DNA of 64,000 nucleotides from a bacterium (GTDB lineage Bacteria > Vulcanimicrobiota > JABDET01): assembly GCA_021800275.1 (NCBI GenBank), contig JAJYZB010000009.1, positions 25,832-89,831 on the forward strand. Reading direction: 5' to 3'. The notes beneath the pieces were generated by a model. The model did not search any database. It was not told the origin of the DNA and worked only from the letters and a program-made list of their open reading frames with translations. Positions 1-8,169 of the stretch are shown here, one piece after another. Position numbers and translations under genes: made by a program. Position 1 is the stretch's first letter. Every line of letters starts with the position of its first letter.

Positions 1-42
1 AACTGCTCCACAGGTTGGACATTCTATTGTTTTTTTAGGCAA
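1..42 (-). CDS. Zinc-ribbon protein, N-terminus only (cut by window edge)
   Basis: Fourteen codons are visible: a TTG start at 42 reads MPKKTIECPTCGAV and runs off the left edge. An AAAGGAGG Shine-Dalgarno sequence (minus strand, 51-58) lies about seven bases before the TTG, which is why I accept this start. The CPTCG knuckle suggests a small zinc-ribbon protein, possibly like LysW or another carrier, but too little is visible to name it. It starts 29 bases after the cysteine desulfurase stop, on the same strand, so it is probably the next gene of that operon. Confidence 0.5.
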   Translation of the reverse strand, partial: MPKKTIECPTCGAV

Positions 43-71
43 TGGATTTCCTCCTTTAAATTATTTTAAAA

Positions 72-1247
72 TTATGCTGTATAACTAAGTGAAGAGGCAG
101 CTCGTAGTTTTTGAACGGATTGAGGCAAGATCTTTAAAACTGCCTCAATGTCTTCAGAACTGGTAAATTTTCCAAGGGAGAAGCGGATAGAACTTTTTGC
201 TTCATCTGGTGTCCGGCCAATTGCGATCAGAACGCGAGATGGGTCGGCTGCCCCTGCGGCGCAGGCAGAACCGGCAGAACATGAAATTTTTGATAGGTCT
301 AAATTGATTAAAAGAGCTTCTCCATCCACGTGCTTAAAGGTTAAGTTTAGGAAACCAGGAAGTCTTTTTTCTGGATCTCCATTGAGAAGAACGTGGCTGA
401 TTTTTTCCATCAGTGAATTTTCAAGTTTACTGCGCAGAGTAAGAATTTTTTTTGAGTCTTTATCTCGATCTCGCATGAGAATTGCAGCAGCTTTTCCAAA
501 GCCAGCAATCCCAGGCATATTTTCTGTGCCTGGGCGTACTTTTCTTTCCTGTTCTCCTCCCAATGAGAGAGGCTTAAAAGGAGTTCCTCTTTTTAAATAA
601 AGGGCGCCCACTCCTTTTGGGGCATAAATTTTATGGGCAGAAATGGTCAGGGCATCCACGGCAAGATTCTGCACATCAATGGTTAGGTATGGGAACGCTT
701 GTACAGCGTCTGTGTGGAAATAAAGGTTGTGAAGTTTAGCTATTTTTACTAATTCCTCAATGGGCTGGATAGTTCCAATTTCATTGTTAGCCATCATGAT
801 GGTAACCAGAACACTTTCTTTTTTAATAGCTTTTTTAAGAGATTCTGGTTCAACCAGTCCATTGGAAGAAGCAGGCAGGCGGGTTATTTGAAATCCTTCC
901 TCTTCTAGAATTTGGCAGGCTCCAAGCACTGCGCTGTGCTCAATAGAGCTTGTAATAATGTGGTTTCCTTTGTTTTTTAGGGCATGCGCAATTCCAAGGA
1001 CAGCTAGATGATCTGATTCTGTTCCACCAGAAGTGAAAAAGATCTCATCTGGTTTTGCCTTAATCGCCTGAGACACTTGCTCTCTCGTTGTTTCACGGTA
1101 TTCCCTTGCTTTTTGTCCATCTTGATGCAGGCTGGAAGGATTGCCAAACTCGGCAAGCATGACTTTTTGAACCTCTGCAGCCACTTCTGGCAGAACAGGA
1201 GTCGTTGCTGCATAGTCTAGATAAATTCTGTGCATTTTGGTTTTCAT
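72..1247 (-). CDS. iscS: Cysteine desulfurase (NifS/IscS family)
   Basis: PLP enzyme that takes sulfur from cysteine for Fe-S cluster, thiocofactor or tRNA thiolation. From the ATG at 1247 the protein has 391 residues, usual for the family. Visible hallmarks: LDYAATTP at the N-terminus, EHSAV (His about 104), MMANNEIG, HTDAVQAF, the PLP-binding lysine in SAHK (about 206), RPGTEN, and the mobile-loop catalytic cysteine in SAGSAC (about 329). The reading frame is open back to 1316, but that would overlap the gene before it by 50 bases, and homology begins near MHRIYLDYAATTP, so 1247 (or 1235) is preferred; neither has a strong Shine-Dalgarno sequence. It follows the FAD oxidoreductase by 19 bases in what looks like one operon. 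No iscU is visible. Group I (NifS/IscS) is clear; the exact subgroup is not. Confidence 0.95.
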   Translation of the reverse strand: MKTKMHRIYLDYAATTPVLPEVAAEVQKVMLAEFGNPSSLHQDGQKAREYRETTREQVSQAIKAKPDEIFFTSGGTESDHLAVLGIAHALKNKGNHIITSSIEHSAVLGACQILEEEGFQITRLPASSNGLVEPESLKKAIKKESVLVTIMMANNEIGTIQPIEELVKIAKLHNLYFHTDAVQAFPYLTIDVQNLAVDALTISAHKIYAPKGVGALYLKRGTPFKPLSLGGEQERKVRPGTENMPGIAGFGKAAAILMRDRDKDSKKILTLRSKLENSLMEKISHVLLNGDPEKRLPGFLNLTFKHVDGEALLINLDLSKISCSAGSACAAGAADPSRVLIAIGRTPDEAKSSIRFSLGKFTSSEDIEAVLKILPQSVQKLRAASSLSYTA

Positions 1248-1266
1248 TTTCGCTGCGCGTTCTGGT

Positions 1267-2457
1267 TCAACACAGAGAAAAAGAAGTCCTGCTAGAAAAG
1301 AGGTTTCTGCGCACAAGCTGAATCATGACCGCTCTGATATCTGGAACTTTTGAAAGAGCAAAAATCAAATCTCGGTGGCGGTCAAAATTAGCATGCTGAT
1401 AAAGCACATCTTGAAGTTCTTTTTTCTTCAGCAATTGAGTTAAGTAGTTCAAATCAGCATCCTGAATTTTTTCGAAAATTTTGCGAAAATAAAGTCCTGC
1501 TTTTAATTCAAATCCTAGTTGTTTCTGCCACATAAAATGATATTGTTTAAGTAAAGGCGGGGAAAAATCTCCATTTTTATAGGATTTTAAACCCATAGAA
1601 ACAGCTGCCTCAGCTCCAATTAGTCCATAATAAATCCCTCCCCCTGTTGTTGTTTTTACCTGTCCAGCCACATCTCCAACTGCCATGAGGCGATTTTCAA
1701 CAGTGGAATTAGAAGGACCTAGGGGTATTCTGCTTGCTCTTGGTTTTCCTAAAACTCGAATCAGTCTTTCTTTTAAAAAAGGGGAATTGAATAGTTTTTC
1801 TAAATAAAGACTGGCATTCTGCAAAGTGATTAACCCTGTTTTGGCTATTTTTTCATGAGTGGGAACTGCCCAGGCGAATGAGCCAGGGGCAATTTTTGAG
1901 CCTAGAAATAGCTCAATCGTTGGAATGTTATTGATTTCTACTTCTACCTGTACACCTCTAATATACTGCGGGGGTTCTCCCAAGTGACTTTGACGAGCAA
2001 GATTGGAGGTAGAACCAGTGGCTAAAACAACTATTTTTGCTTGATGTACCGTTGTCTGCTGCCCGGGAGTCACTGCTTGCACTGTGACTTGTGATGGTTC
2101 TTGAGATATAGAAGAAACTTTGTGATTCAAGAAAAAATGAACCCCTTCTTTTTCAGCTTCATGAGCAAGGGTTAAATCCAGTTTTTGTCTGTTTAGAATA
2201 AAAGCTGTGATATGGGGAAGAATAATAGATTCTCCTTCAGGGGAGAAGATCTTAAACTCATTGACCTGCTTCCAAACACAAGATTTGGTTTGTGGAAATT
2301 GATCAAGCATTGATTGGCCTACTACCCCTGTGCAGTGAACTGGGATTCCAATCTCGGAATGTTCTTCCAGCAGCGCTGTTTTCATGCCGGCTTTCGCAAA
2401 TCCTCTGGCTGTCCATGAACCAGTTGGTCCGCCACCAACAACAATAATGTCCCACAT
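1267..2457 (-). CDS. FAD-dependent geranylgeranyl reductase family oxidoreductase
   Basis: A 396-residue flavoprotein. The N-terminus has the FAD/NAD(P) Rossmann signature VVGGGPTGSWTA followed by an acidic end of strand 2 (LLEEHSEIG) and HCTGVVG, typical of the geranylgeranyl reductase/digeranylgeranylglycerophospholipid reductase group. The second FAD motif GDVAGQVKTTTGGGI lies near residue 260. Such enzymes saturate isoprenoid double bonds or carry out other flavin-dependent reductions or hydroxylations; the substrate here cannot be read from sequence. It precedes the cysteine desulfurase on the same strand. The dxs gene at 26480-28456 would supply isoprenoid precursors but is not linked. 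A weak promoter is possible at 2472-2501. Confidence 0.85.
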   Translation of the reverse strand: MWDIIVVGGGPTGSWTARGFAKAGMKTALLEEHSEIGIPVHCTGVVGQSMLDQFPQTKSCVWKQVNEFKIFSPEGESIILPHITAFILNRQKLDLTLAHEAEKEGVHFFLNHKVSSISQEPSQVTVQAVTPGQQTTVHQAKIVVLATGSTSNLARQSHLGEPPQYIRGVQVEVEINNIPTIELFLGSKIAPGSFAWAVPTHEKIAKTGLITLQNASLYLEKLFNSPFLKERLIRVLGKPRASRIPLGPSNSTVENRLMAVGDVAGQVKTTTGGGIYYGLIGAEAAVSMGLKSYKNGDFSPPLLKQYHFMWQKQLGFELKAGLYFRKIFEKIQDADLNYLTQLLKKKELQDVLYQHANFDRHRDLIFALSKVPDIRAVMIQLVRRNLFSSRTSFSLC

Positions 2458-2471
2458 TTGTTTTTCGGGTT

Positions 2472-2501
2472 TCTATAAAGTACCTAGGATTCCTTTGTCA
2501 G
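2472..2501 (-). promoter_or_regulatory. Possible promoter of the oxidoreductase-desulfurase operon
   Basis: On the minus strand CTGACA (2496-2501) is followed after 18 bases by TATAGA (2472-2477), leaving a short leader to the ATG at 2457. Both boxes are imperfect, so this is a moderate guess. Confidence 0.35.
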
Positions 2502-2572
2502 ACTTAGAGATTGGGTTAAAATGTTCACAAAACATTAACAATTTAGCAGCAGATTGGCAGCATTTGCTCCTT

Positions 2573-2605
2573 TACTATTTTTACAAAAGAGGGATAAAAA
2601 TAGTA
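2573..2605 (+). repeat. Perfect 11-bp inverted repeat ahead of the secreted-protein gene
   Basis: TACTATTTTTA (2573-2583) and TAAAAATAGTA (2595-2605) are perfect inverted arms around an 11-base loop CAAAAGAGGGA. No T-run follows, so it is not an intrinsic terminator. It lies 8 bases before the GCGGAGGTG ribosome site of the gene at 2629 and could be an operator or a 5' mRNA hairpin. Confidence 0.6.
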
Positions 2606-2628
2606 GGTTCATTGCGGAGGTGTTTATA

Positions 2629-3156
2629 ATGAAAAAAGTTTATTGTATTTCACTTATTGCAGCCATGATTTTTATTTTCATGACCTCTTCAGCCTCAGCT
2701 AATTCTCCTACAGTGAAAGAATTGGCGGCAAGTGTTAGAAGATTGGCAAATCAAGGGATTGTTTTTAAAAAAGATGTGGTTCTGCCCGCCGCAGAGCTCC
2801 AGGATGAGTTAAATATAATGAATAAAGTATCAGCTTTACAGAGTCTTGCTTATTATGTTAAAACAAGGGGACCTGTGAGTTACAGGGAAGTCACTGCCGA
2901 ACTTCAGGCTTTTAGGCAGAGACATCCCAAAATGGCAAAAATCATTAGAGTGAAAGTTCTGCCGCGAGCCTTAAAAAAAGTTTCTCAGAAAGTTACTAAA
3001 ATCCAGGCCAATGTTGATTTTATGTTCTATTCTGGCTTAGGAGTTATATCTAACAAAACACTTCAAAATAGTTCTGAGGCAGTTTCTCTCGGATTAGATA
3101 TGGAGGATGCAGCTTTTACCACCGCTGAAATGGTGAAATCAGGAAATAATCCGTAA
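2629..3156 (+). CDS. Secreted protein of unknown function
   Basis: A 175-residue protein that I do not recognise. It starts at ATG 2629 behind a good GCGGAGGTG site (2614-2622); an in-frame extension upstream to 2554 would have no ribosome site. The first 25 residues form a signal peptide: two lysines, a hydrophobic core (ISLIAAMIFIFM) and an Ala-Ser-Ala cleavage-type end before NSPTVKEL. The mature part is helical-looking, with basic stretches (LPRALKKVSQKVTK) and no cysteine, so a periplasmic or surface role is inferred. It stands alone between the divergent oxidoreductase operon and a clear terminator at 3183-3213. Confidence 0.75.
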   Translation: MKKVYCISLIAAMIFIFMTSSASANSPTVKELAASVRRLANQGIVFKKDVVLPAAELQDELNIMNKVSALQSLAYYVKTRGPVSYREVTAELQAFRQRHPKMAKIIRVKVLPRALKKVSQKVTKIQANVDFMFYSGLGVISNKTLQNSSEAVSLGLDMEDAAFTTAEMVKSGNNP

Positions 3157-3182
3157 TCCCGTTGATAAAGAAGGTTAATAGG

Positions 3183-3213
3183 AGTAGTGGTTTTAAAACC
3201 ACTACTTTTTTTA
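3183..3213 (+). terminator. Rho-independent terminator of the secreted-protein gene
   Basis: AGTAGTGGTTTT and AAAACCACTACT pair perfectly over 12 bp (3183-3206), followed by a run of seven T. It lies 26 bases after the stop of the + strand gene. Confidence 0.9.
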
Positions 3214-3254
3214 TTCTTGAAGAGAGAAGAACGATGCTCGAAAAGGAGGATGGG

Positions 3255-4244
3255 TCAGGTTTTTATGCGGAAAGAGGTTTTAAACTGCTGACTGGCATTT
3301 ATAACTGCTTCCTGGATCGGTCCTTCCAGTTGAGGGTTATAGGAACCGGGGACCAGGGTACTCAGCAGCGAGGGAGAATTTCCAATAGGGGCATCTGAAT
3401 TTGATGCTAACTCTGTTTTTTTTTCGAGTAGAAATTGCTGCATGCTGCTTGTATATTCTTGGATTTTTTGTCCTTCTGGAGATTGGCTTAATTGATTGGT
3501 AAAATCACTTTCTTCGTCTTTAAATCGTTTAAAAAGTTCATCTGCTTTTTCTTTTAATTCTGAAGTGGGAAGCCCAACTTTTAAAATATTCATTTGCAGG
3601 TTTTGTTCGAAATCATTGAGACCTGTTTCGGCTTTTGCCACTGATGCCTGAAGCTGAGCCTGCACCTGAGGATCTGTTAACTGATTGATGTTGTTTTGTA
3701 TTTGTGTCTGATAAGAATCTGTAAAATTTTTAATGTAGGCTTGTTTTTGTTCTGCTGTGTTTTGTTGGAAAAGTGTCGTTTGTTTTGCTTCCCAATTTTG
3801 TCTTGCAGTGGTTTGAGCAGGTGTTTCTGCCCCATTGAAAAGTTTTGGATTTCCTTGTGAATCCTGGAGAGGATTCCCGCTTTGAGCAAATTCATAATGT
3901 TGGGAAGAAAAAAGCTCGGTTTTTTCCTGGGAGAGTTTTCCAAATTCATTTGACCAGATTGTGCTGTGAACACTGTAGAAAGTGTTTGCTTTTTGCGCGG
4001 CTGAGTCTGCCGCCTCAGTTGGCACTGCGGGAAGGCCTGACGTGTTTAAAAGCTGCTGCTCTTCTTCTTTCTGCATTTCCATCTGCCGCTGCATGGTAAG
4101 CATTTCCTGGTTCATTCGATTAAATATCTGCTGCTGAGTTTGCTGATTTTCTGTCATGTTTTGAAAAACTGTTTGAGCCACTCCTGATTGGTTTTTTCCA
4201 CCAAGAAAGTGAGTAATTCCTAGAGCAAGTCCTGCCATTTGCAT
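3255..4244 (-). CDS. Gln-rich protein of unknown function
   Basis: A 329-residue protein that I do not recognise. After a short Gly/Leu N-terminus (MQMAGLALGITHFLGG) it is very rich in Gln, Glu, Asn and Ser, with long predicted helices (for example MTENQQTQQQIFNRMNQEML) that look like coiled coil. It has no signal peptide. The start has no Shine-Dalgarno sequence; instead an extended -10 promoter (4251-4259) ends six bases before the ATG, so the mRNA probably begins at or next to the start codon. Composition unlike the neighbouring enzymes suggests a structural or secreted-substrate role, but that is inference. It follows serS on the same strand with a 95-base gap. Confidence 0.7.
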   Translation of the reverse strand: MQMAGLALGITHFLGGKNQSGVAQTVFQNMTENQQTQQQIFNRMNQEMLTMQRQMEMQKEEEQQLLNTSGLPAVPTEAADSAAQKANTFYSVHSTIWSNEFGKLSQEKTELFSSQHYEFAQSGNPLQDSQGNPKLFNGAETPAQTTARQNWEAKQTTLFQQNTAEQKQAYIKNFTDSYQTQIQNNINQLTDPQVQAQLQASVAKAETGLNDFEQNLQMNILKVGLPTSELKEKADELFKRFKDEESDFTNQLSQSPEGQKIQEYTSSMQQFLLEKKTELASNSDAPIGNSPSLLSTLVPGSYNPQLEGPIQEAVINASQQFKTSFRIKT

Positions 4245-4250
4245 AGAATT

Positions 4251-4259
4251 ATTATACCA
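4251..4259 (-). promoter_or_regulatory. Extended -10 promoter giving a leaderless transcript
   Basis: The minus strand reads TGGTATAAT, a perfect TGn-TATAAT element, then six bases, then the ATG at 4244. No TTG-like -35 box is seen 17 bases upstream. The expected transcription start coincides with the start codon. Confidence 0.65.
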
Positions 4260-4339
4260 TAAAATTGTTAAATTTATATTTCTAATTTGTAAACAAATTT
4301 TTAATAATTTTTAATGGTTGAATAAACTTCTATTTGTTC

Positions 4340-5614
4340 TTAGATTTTTGTTATTCCACCCATATAGGATCTCAATACTTCTGGGATAACGATGGTCCCA
4401 TCTTTTTCCTGATAGTTTTCAAGAATCGCAATGACCACTCTTGGCAGAGCTAATCCTGAGCCATTTAAGGTGTGAACAAATTCGGGTTTTTCTTGAGGTC
4501 CTCGGCGAAATCTGATATTGGCCCTTCTTGCCTGGAAAGCTTCGAAATTAGATACTGAAGAGACCTCAAGCCACTTTTCTTCAGAAGGGGACCAGGCTTC
4601 CAGATCATAGCATTTTGCAGCAGAGAATCCCATGTCTCCCGCGCAGAGCAAAATCACACGATAAGGGATTTGGAGGACTTGGAGTATTTCTTCAGCATCA
4701 TGTAACAGTTTTTCGTGTTCCTGATAGGAGGTTTCAGGAGTGGTCAGTTTCACTAGTTCTACTTTATCGAATTGGTGCAGTCTTTTAAGCCCTCTGGTTT
4801 CGACTCCTGCTGCTCCAGCCTCCCTGCGAAAACAGGCGGTGTAAGAGGCATAATATTTAGGAAGTTCGTCAAAGTTTAAAATTTCGTCACGATGAAGGTT
4901 TGTTACTGGTACCTCTGCTGTAGGAATTAAGAACAGGTCATCCTTTTCACAGCAGTACATATCTTCTTCGAATTTTGGAAGCTGACCTGTTCCAATCATA
5001 GTCTCTCGTTTTACCAGGTAAGGGGGATAAATTTCTCGATAACCGTGTTTATCAACGTGGAAATCCAACATGAATTGGATCAGAGCTCTTTGGAGTTTTG
5101 CTCCTGCTCCTACATAAAGAGAAAAGAGTGACCCTGAGAGTTTTGAAGCCCTCTTCTGATCAATGATGCCCAGAGATTCTCCGATTTCCCAATGGGGTTT
5201 CACAGGAAATAGAAATTTCCTTTTCTCTCCCCAGGTTCTGATCACCTGATTTTCTGAAGCGTCTTTTCCGAAAGGAACGGTTTCATGGGGAAGATTAGGA
5301 AAGTAGAAAAGCAAATGGTTTAGTTTGTTTTCATTTTCTTTTAATTCGTTTTCTATTTCTTTGATTTTAAGATTAATTTTTTTTACTTCTTCTTGCTTTT
5401 CGTTTGTGTTTTCTCCGGATTTTTTTAATTTTCCGATCTGGTCAGAGGCTTCGTTTCTTTCTTTTTTAAGCTCATCGGATTGAGCAATAAGCCGCCGCCA
5501 GTTTTCATCCAGGGATAGGAAATCATCTAATAGTGAAACCGAAGTTCCACTCCTTTTTAGCAACCCTTCTCTTACTTTTTCAGGCTGCTGCCTGATAAAT
5601 TTTTGTTCCAGCAT
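4340..5614 (-). CDS. serS: Seryl-tRNA synthetase
   Basis: Class II synthetase that charges tRNA-Ser (and the selenocysteine tRNA where present). The 424 residues are normal length. The N-terminal 110 residues form the tRNA-binding coiled-coil arm (Lys/Glu-rich, about 30-105). Motif 2 is seen in [22 protein letters not shown] and motif 3 in [16 protein letters not shown] close to the C-terminus; [10 protein letters not shown] is the serine-site region. The ATG at 5614 overlaps the stop of the PilT-like gene by one base (TAATG), so the two are probably translationally coupled. It is an odd partner for a radical SAM gene and a pilus-type ATPase; all three seem to form one operon. Confidence 0.97.
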   Translation of the reverse strand: MLEQKFIRQQPEKVREGLLKRSGTSVSLLDDFLSLDENWRRLIAQSDELKKERNEASDQIGKLKKSGENTNEKQEEVKKINLKIKEIENELKENENKLNHLLFYFPNLPHETVPFGKDASENQVIRTWGEKRKFLFPVKPHWEIGESLGIIDQKRASKLSGSLFSLYVGAGAKLQRALIQFMLDFHVDKHGYREIYPPYLVKRETMIGTGQLPKFEEDMYCCEKDDLFLIPTAEVPVTNLHRDEILNFDELPKYYASYTACFRREAGAAGVETRGLKRLHQFDKVELVKLTTPETSYQEHEKLLHDAEEILQVLQIPYRVILLCAGDMGFSAAKCYDLEAWSPSEEKWLEVSSVSNFEAFQARRANIRFRRGPQEKPEFVHTLNGSGLALPRVVIAILENYQEKDGTIVIPEVLRSYMGGITKI

Positions 5615-6678
5615 TAGATTGGCAGAGCCGACATTCGTTTTAACTCTTCGGGTCGAGCTACTTTTGCTTGAGCATCTTCCACATTAATCAAGTTCTTTTT
5701 TGAAAGATTGCGAACGTATAATTCCTGAGTGATCATTCCTTGTTCCCTGTTGTTATTCATTAAAGTGATCAATTGAGGTATCTTCCCTTCTCTAATAGCA
5801 TTTCTAACATTGGTAGTTCCTATTAAAATTTCTAATCCTAGAACAGCCCCTCCCCCTTTTTTATTTAGCAAAAGTTGGCTGACTGCGATTTCGAGTCCTG
5901 CCGAGATCTGGTTTCTAATAATTTGTTGATAATGAGGAGGCGCCAGCTCTATCATTTGTTCTAAAGCCATGATGACCCCATTTGCTGTTGTCGTGCCAAT
6001 GACAAGGATTCCAGAAGATGCCGCCGCTAAAACTCCCATCATTGTTTCAAAATCTGCAAATTCTGTTACTGCCAGCACATCAGGGTTTTGGCGCATTGCT
6101 GTCTGAAGAGCCTGTTTGAAAGTTGGCGCATCGGTCCCGATTTCTCTTTGATAAATGACGCCTTTTTTGTTTCGAAGCAGGAATTCAATTGGATTTTCAA
6201 GGCTCACAATTTGGCTTGAGCGATTTTCTAACAGATAATCCAGCAGGGCCGCGAGTGTTTGCGATTTTCCGCTTCCTTTAGGACCAGCAATTAAAATTAA
6301 TCCCTGGGGTTTCGTCGCAATTTCTCTTAACAGGTTTGGAAGTCCAAGATCTTCTAATGACTGCGGAGTAGGGGGGGTTAACCGAAAAACAGCAGCTAGG
6401 GTGCCCCTTTGGTAAAAAATATTGGCACGAAACCGACTAACTCCTTCAACACTGTATGCGGTATTGAATTCCCTCTGTTTTTCCAGAATTTCTTTTTGAG
6501 AAGGGGTGAGCACATTCTCTAAAGTTGCTTTAACATCGGCAGCAGATAAGATTTCATTAGTTAAAGGTAGAAGCTGATTTTCGGTAGATTTATACAGAGG
6601 AGGGCTTCCTCCAACGAGATGCAGAATTAAGCCTTTTCGCTCAATCATAAGAATAAGAAGCTGATTTAGATTTACCAT
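5614..6678 (-). CDS. Degenerate PilT-like ATPase
   Basis: A 354-residue protein colinear with the true PilT at 18321-19406 but lacking key residues. Walker A is GPKGSGKSQ (about 132-140) and should bind nucleotide. The Asp box is ENPIE instead of EDPIE. Walker B reads TEFADFET where PilT has GEMRDPET: the Glu and second Asp remain, the Arg is lost. The His box is [13 protein letters not shown] instead of TGHLVLSTLHT, so both histidines are gone. The C-terminal motif is NAIREGK, close to the PilT AIRNLIR element. I infer a nucleotide-binding but catalytically weakened member, perhaps a regulatory partner of PilT or PilB. It lies 6 bases after the radical SAM gene and overlaps serS by one base. 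Confidence 0.85.
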   Translation of the reverse strand: MVNLNQLLILMIERKGLILHLVGGSPPLYKSTENQLLPLTNEILSAADVKATLENVLTPSQKEILEKQREFNTAYSVEGVSRFRANIFYQRGTLAAVFRLTPPTPQSLEDLGLPNLLREIATKPQGLILIAGPKGSGKSQTLAALLDYLLENRSSQIVSLENPIEFLLRNKKGVIYQREIGTDAPTFKQALQTAMRQNPDVLAVTEFADFETMMGVLAAASSGILVIGTTTANGVIMALEQMIELAPPHYQQIIRNQISAGLEIAVSQLLLNKKGGGAVLGLEILIGTTNVRNAIREGKIPQLITLMNNNREQGMITQELYVRNLSKKNLINVEDAQAKVARPEELKRMSALPI

Positions 6679-6684
6679 TGAGAT

Positions 6685-7971
6685 TTATGAAACTTTAGCT
6701 TGATGAGCGATCGCGCAGTTCCCATCAGGTTGATTCAGGTTTTTTTCTGTAAACAGAGCCCTGGCTCTACAGCCGCCTCTGCAGCTCGAAAAATAGTTGC
6801 AGGCAGAACAGGTCTGGTTTCCTTCCAGCATTCTGAATTTGTCTAGTTCTTGAGATTGATCCCATATTTGTTTTAAAGATTTTTCTCGGATCGTTCCTGC
6901 AGGGAAAAGATCCTTTAAAAATCCAGTAGGGGAAACAGTTCCCCTTGGATCGATGTGACAGATTAAAGTTCCGCATTTGCACCCAAACCCTTCAAACATC
7001 AGGTTTTGGCCTGCTCGGAAAGGGACATAATGGGGAATTTCAATCTTTATATGTGTGTTTTTTTGAATTTTTAAGGCGGCTTCCCATAAACGATTAGCTT
7101 CTTCAAAAGTTAAAAGCATCTGAGGATTTTGAGTTGCTCTGCCAACTGGCATGATCGTTTCTAACAGGATTTTTTCTACTTTTAGTTTTTCAGCAATTCT
7201 GATTAAGGAAGGAAGCTCAGAAATGTTGGGTTTCATGAAAACCATCTGAAGGGAGATAGGGATGCTTAATTCTTTTAAATTTTTAATCCCTCGTAAAGTT
7301 TTTCGAAAAGATCCTGATTTTCCACGAATATAATCATAAATTTTTTCGCTTCCCCCTTCCATGCTAATTTTTAGGGCTCTAATTTTCAGTCCTTTTAGTT
7401 TTTTCACAATCTCTTTTGTGGCTGCTGCCGCATTGGTTGAAATTCGCACAGATATACCACGCAGATTAGCGTGAGCGATAATTTCATGGAGGTCATCCCT
7501 TAGAAGAGGTTCACCTCCTCCGAGCGATAATTCGAAGCATCCGATAGTAGCCATTTCATCTATTAATTTTTTGACTTCAGATGTTTTTAATTCGTCGGGA
7601 TAAGAGTTTCCAGAAGAAGAAAAGCAGTGGCGGCAGGAGAAATTGCACGATTTTGTTGTGGAGAAGTAAACTTTTAAAGGGGCTGATAAGTGCTCCTCTT
7701 TTGAGAGGTCTCTTCCTATAAAAGTACCTGTAAATTTTCCTTTCGAATCTAAAATTTCAATGCTCTGGCATAATTGCACAAAGGTTTCAAAATTTCTCTG
7801 CTGGATTCTGCCCTCCATTATTTTATAAATTTGAGACAGAGTTTTTGTTTCTGTTAATTCGAAAATTTCTGCGGCATCGTGGTCAAAGGGGATATAATCT
7901 GCCCTTTCTCGATCGTAAATAATAGATCCGAAATGCTCTTTCCTCCCGATAAATCTTGTCAGTCCTGTCAA
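6685..7971 (-). CDS. Radical SAM/SPASM protein with PqqD-like N-terminus
   Basis: A 428-residue radical SAM enzyme. The cluster motif is CNFSCRHC (Cys 109, 113, 116), followed by the GGGEPLL loop that binds SAM. The C-terminal third has the cysteines of a SPASM auxiliary-cluster domain (CKCGTLICH, later CSACNYFSSCRGGC). The first 85 residues resemble a PqqD/RRE-type module (GSIIYDRERADYIPFDHDAAEIFEL), as in peptide maturases and some haem-pathway enzymes. It starts with TTG at 7971 behind GGGGGAGGG. Known relatives modify peptides (PqqE-like) or tetrapyrroles (AhbC/NirJ-like). No precursor peptide was found next to it, so the substrate is open. It is the first gene of the operon with the PilT-like ATPase and serS. 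Confidence 0.88.
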   Translation of the reverse strand: MTGLTRFIGRKEHFGSIIYDRERADYIPFDHDAAEIFELTETKTLSQIYKIMEGRIQQRNFETFVQLCQSIEILDSKGKFTGTFIGRDLSKEEHLSAPLKVYFSTTKSCNFSCRHCFSSSGNSYPDELKTSEVKKLIDEMATIGCFELSLGGGEPLLRDDLHEIIAHANLRGISVRISTNAAAATKEIVKKLKGLKIRALKISMEGGSEKIYDYIRGKSGSFRKTLRGIKNLKELSIPISLQMVFMKPNISELPSLIRIAEKLKVEKILLETIMPVGRATQNPQMLLTFEEANRLWEAALKIQKNTHIKIEIPHYVPFRAGQNLMFEGFGCKCGTLICHIDPRGTVSPTGFLKDLFPAGTIREKSLKQIWDQSQELDKFRMLEGNQTCSACNYFSSCRGGCRARALFTEKNLNQPDGNCAIAHQAKVS

Positions 7972-8169
7972 TTTCCCTCCCCCTGCTGTTTTTTACATTT
8001 TCCCCCTCTCTCCTGAGGCGAGAAAAAATTCTGTTATTTTTTTCTATTTTGCATAAAGGATTCCTTCAAATAATGGTGTATTCGCATAATTAGATTAAAT
8101 ATTTCAGCCAGGAGCAGCTGGATTAACTAAGATCCTGGGGGAGAGCTTAAAACTCTAAGGAGGCCTTGT

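Noticed and set aside
3162..3398. Plus-strand 78-residue ORF
   Set aside because: It contains the terminator hairpin and lies opposite the end of the Gln-rich gene; no ribosome site.
8041..8169. ArgR operator upstream of argF
   Set aside because: The AT-rich stretch has partial resemblances to ARG boxes, but no convincing pair could be found.
7972..8169. Precursor peptide for the radical SAM enzyme
   Set aside because: No small ORF with a ribosome site was found upstream; an ATG near 7996 is followed directly by TAA.
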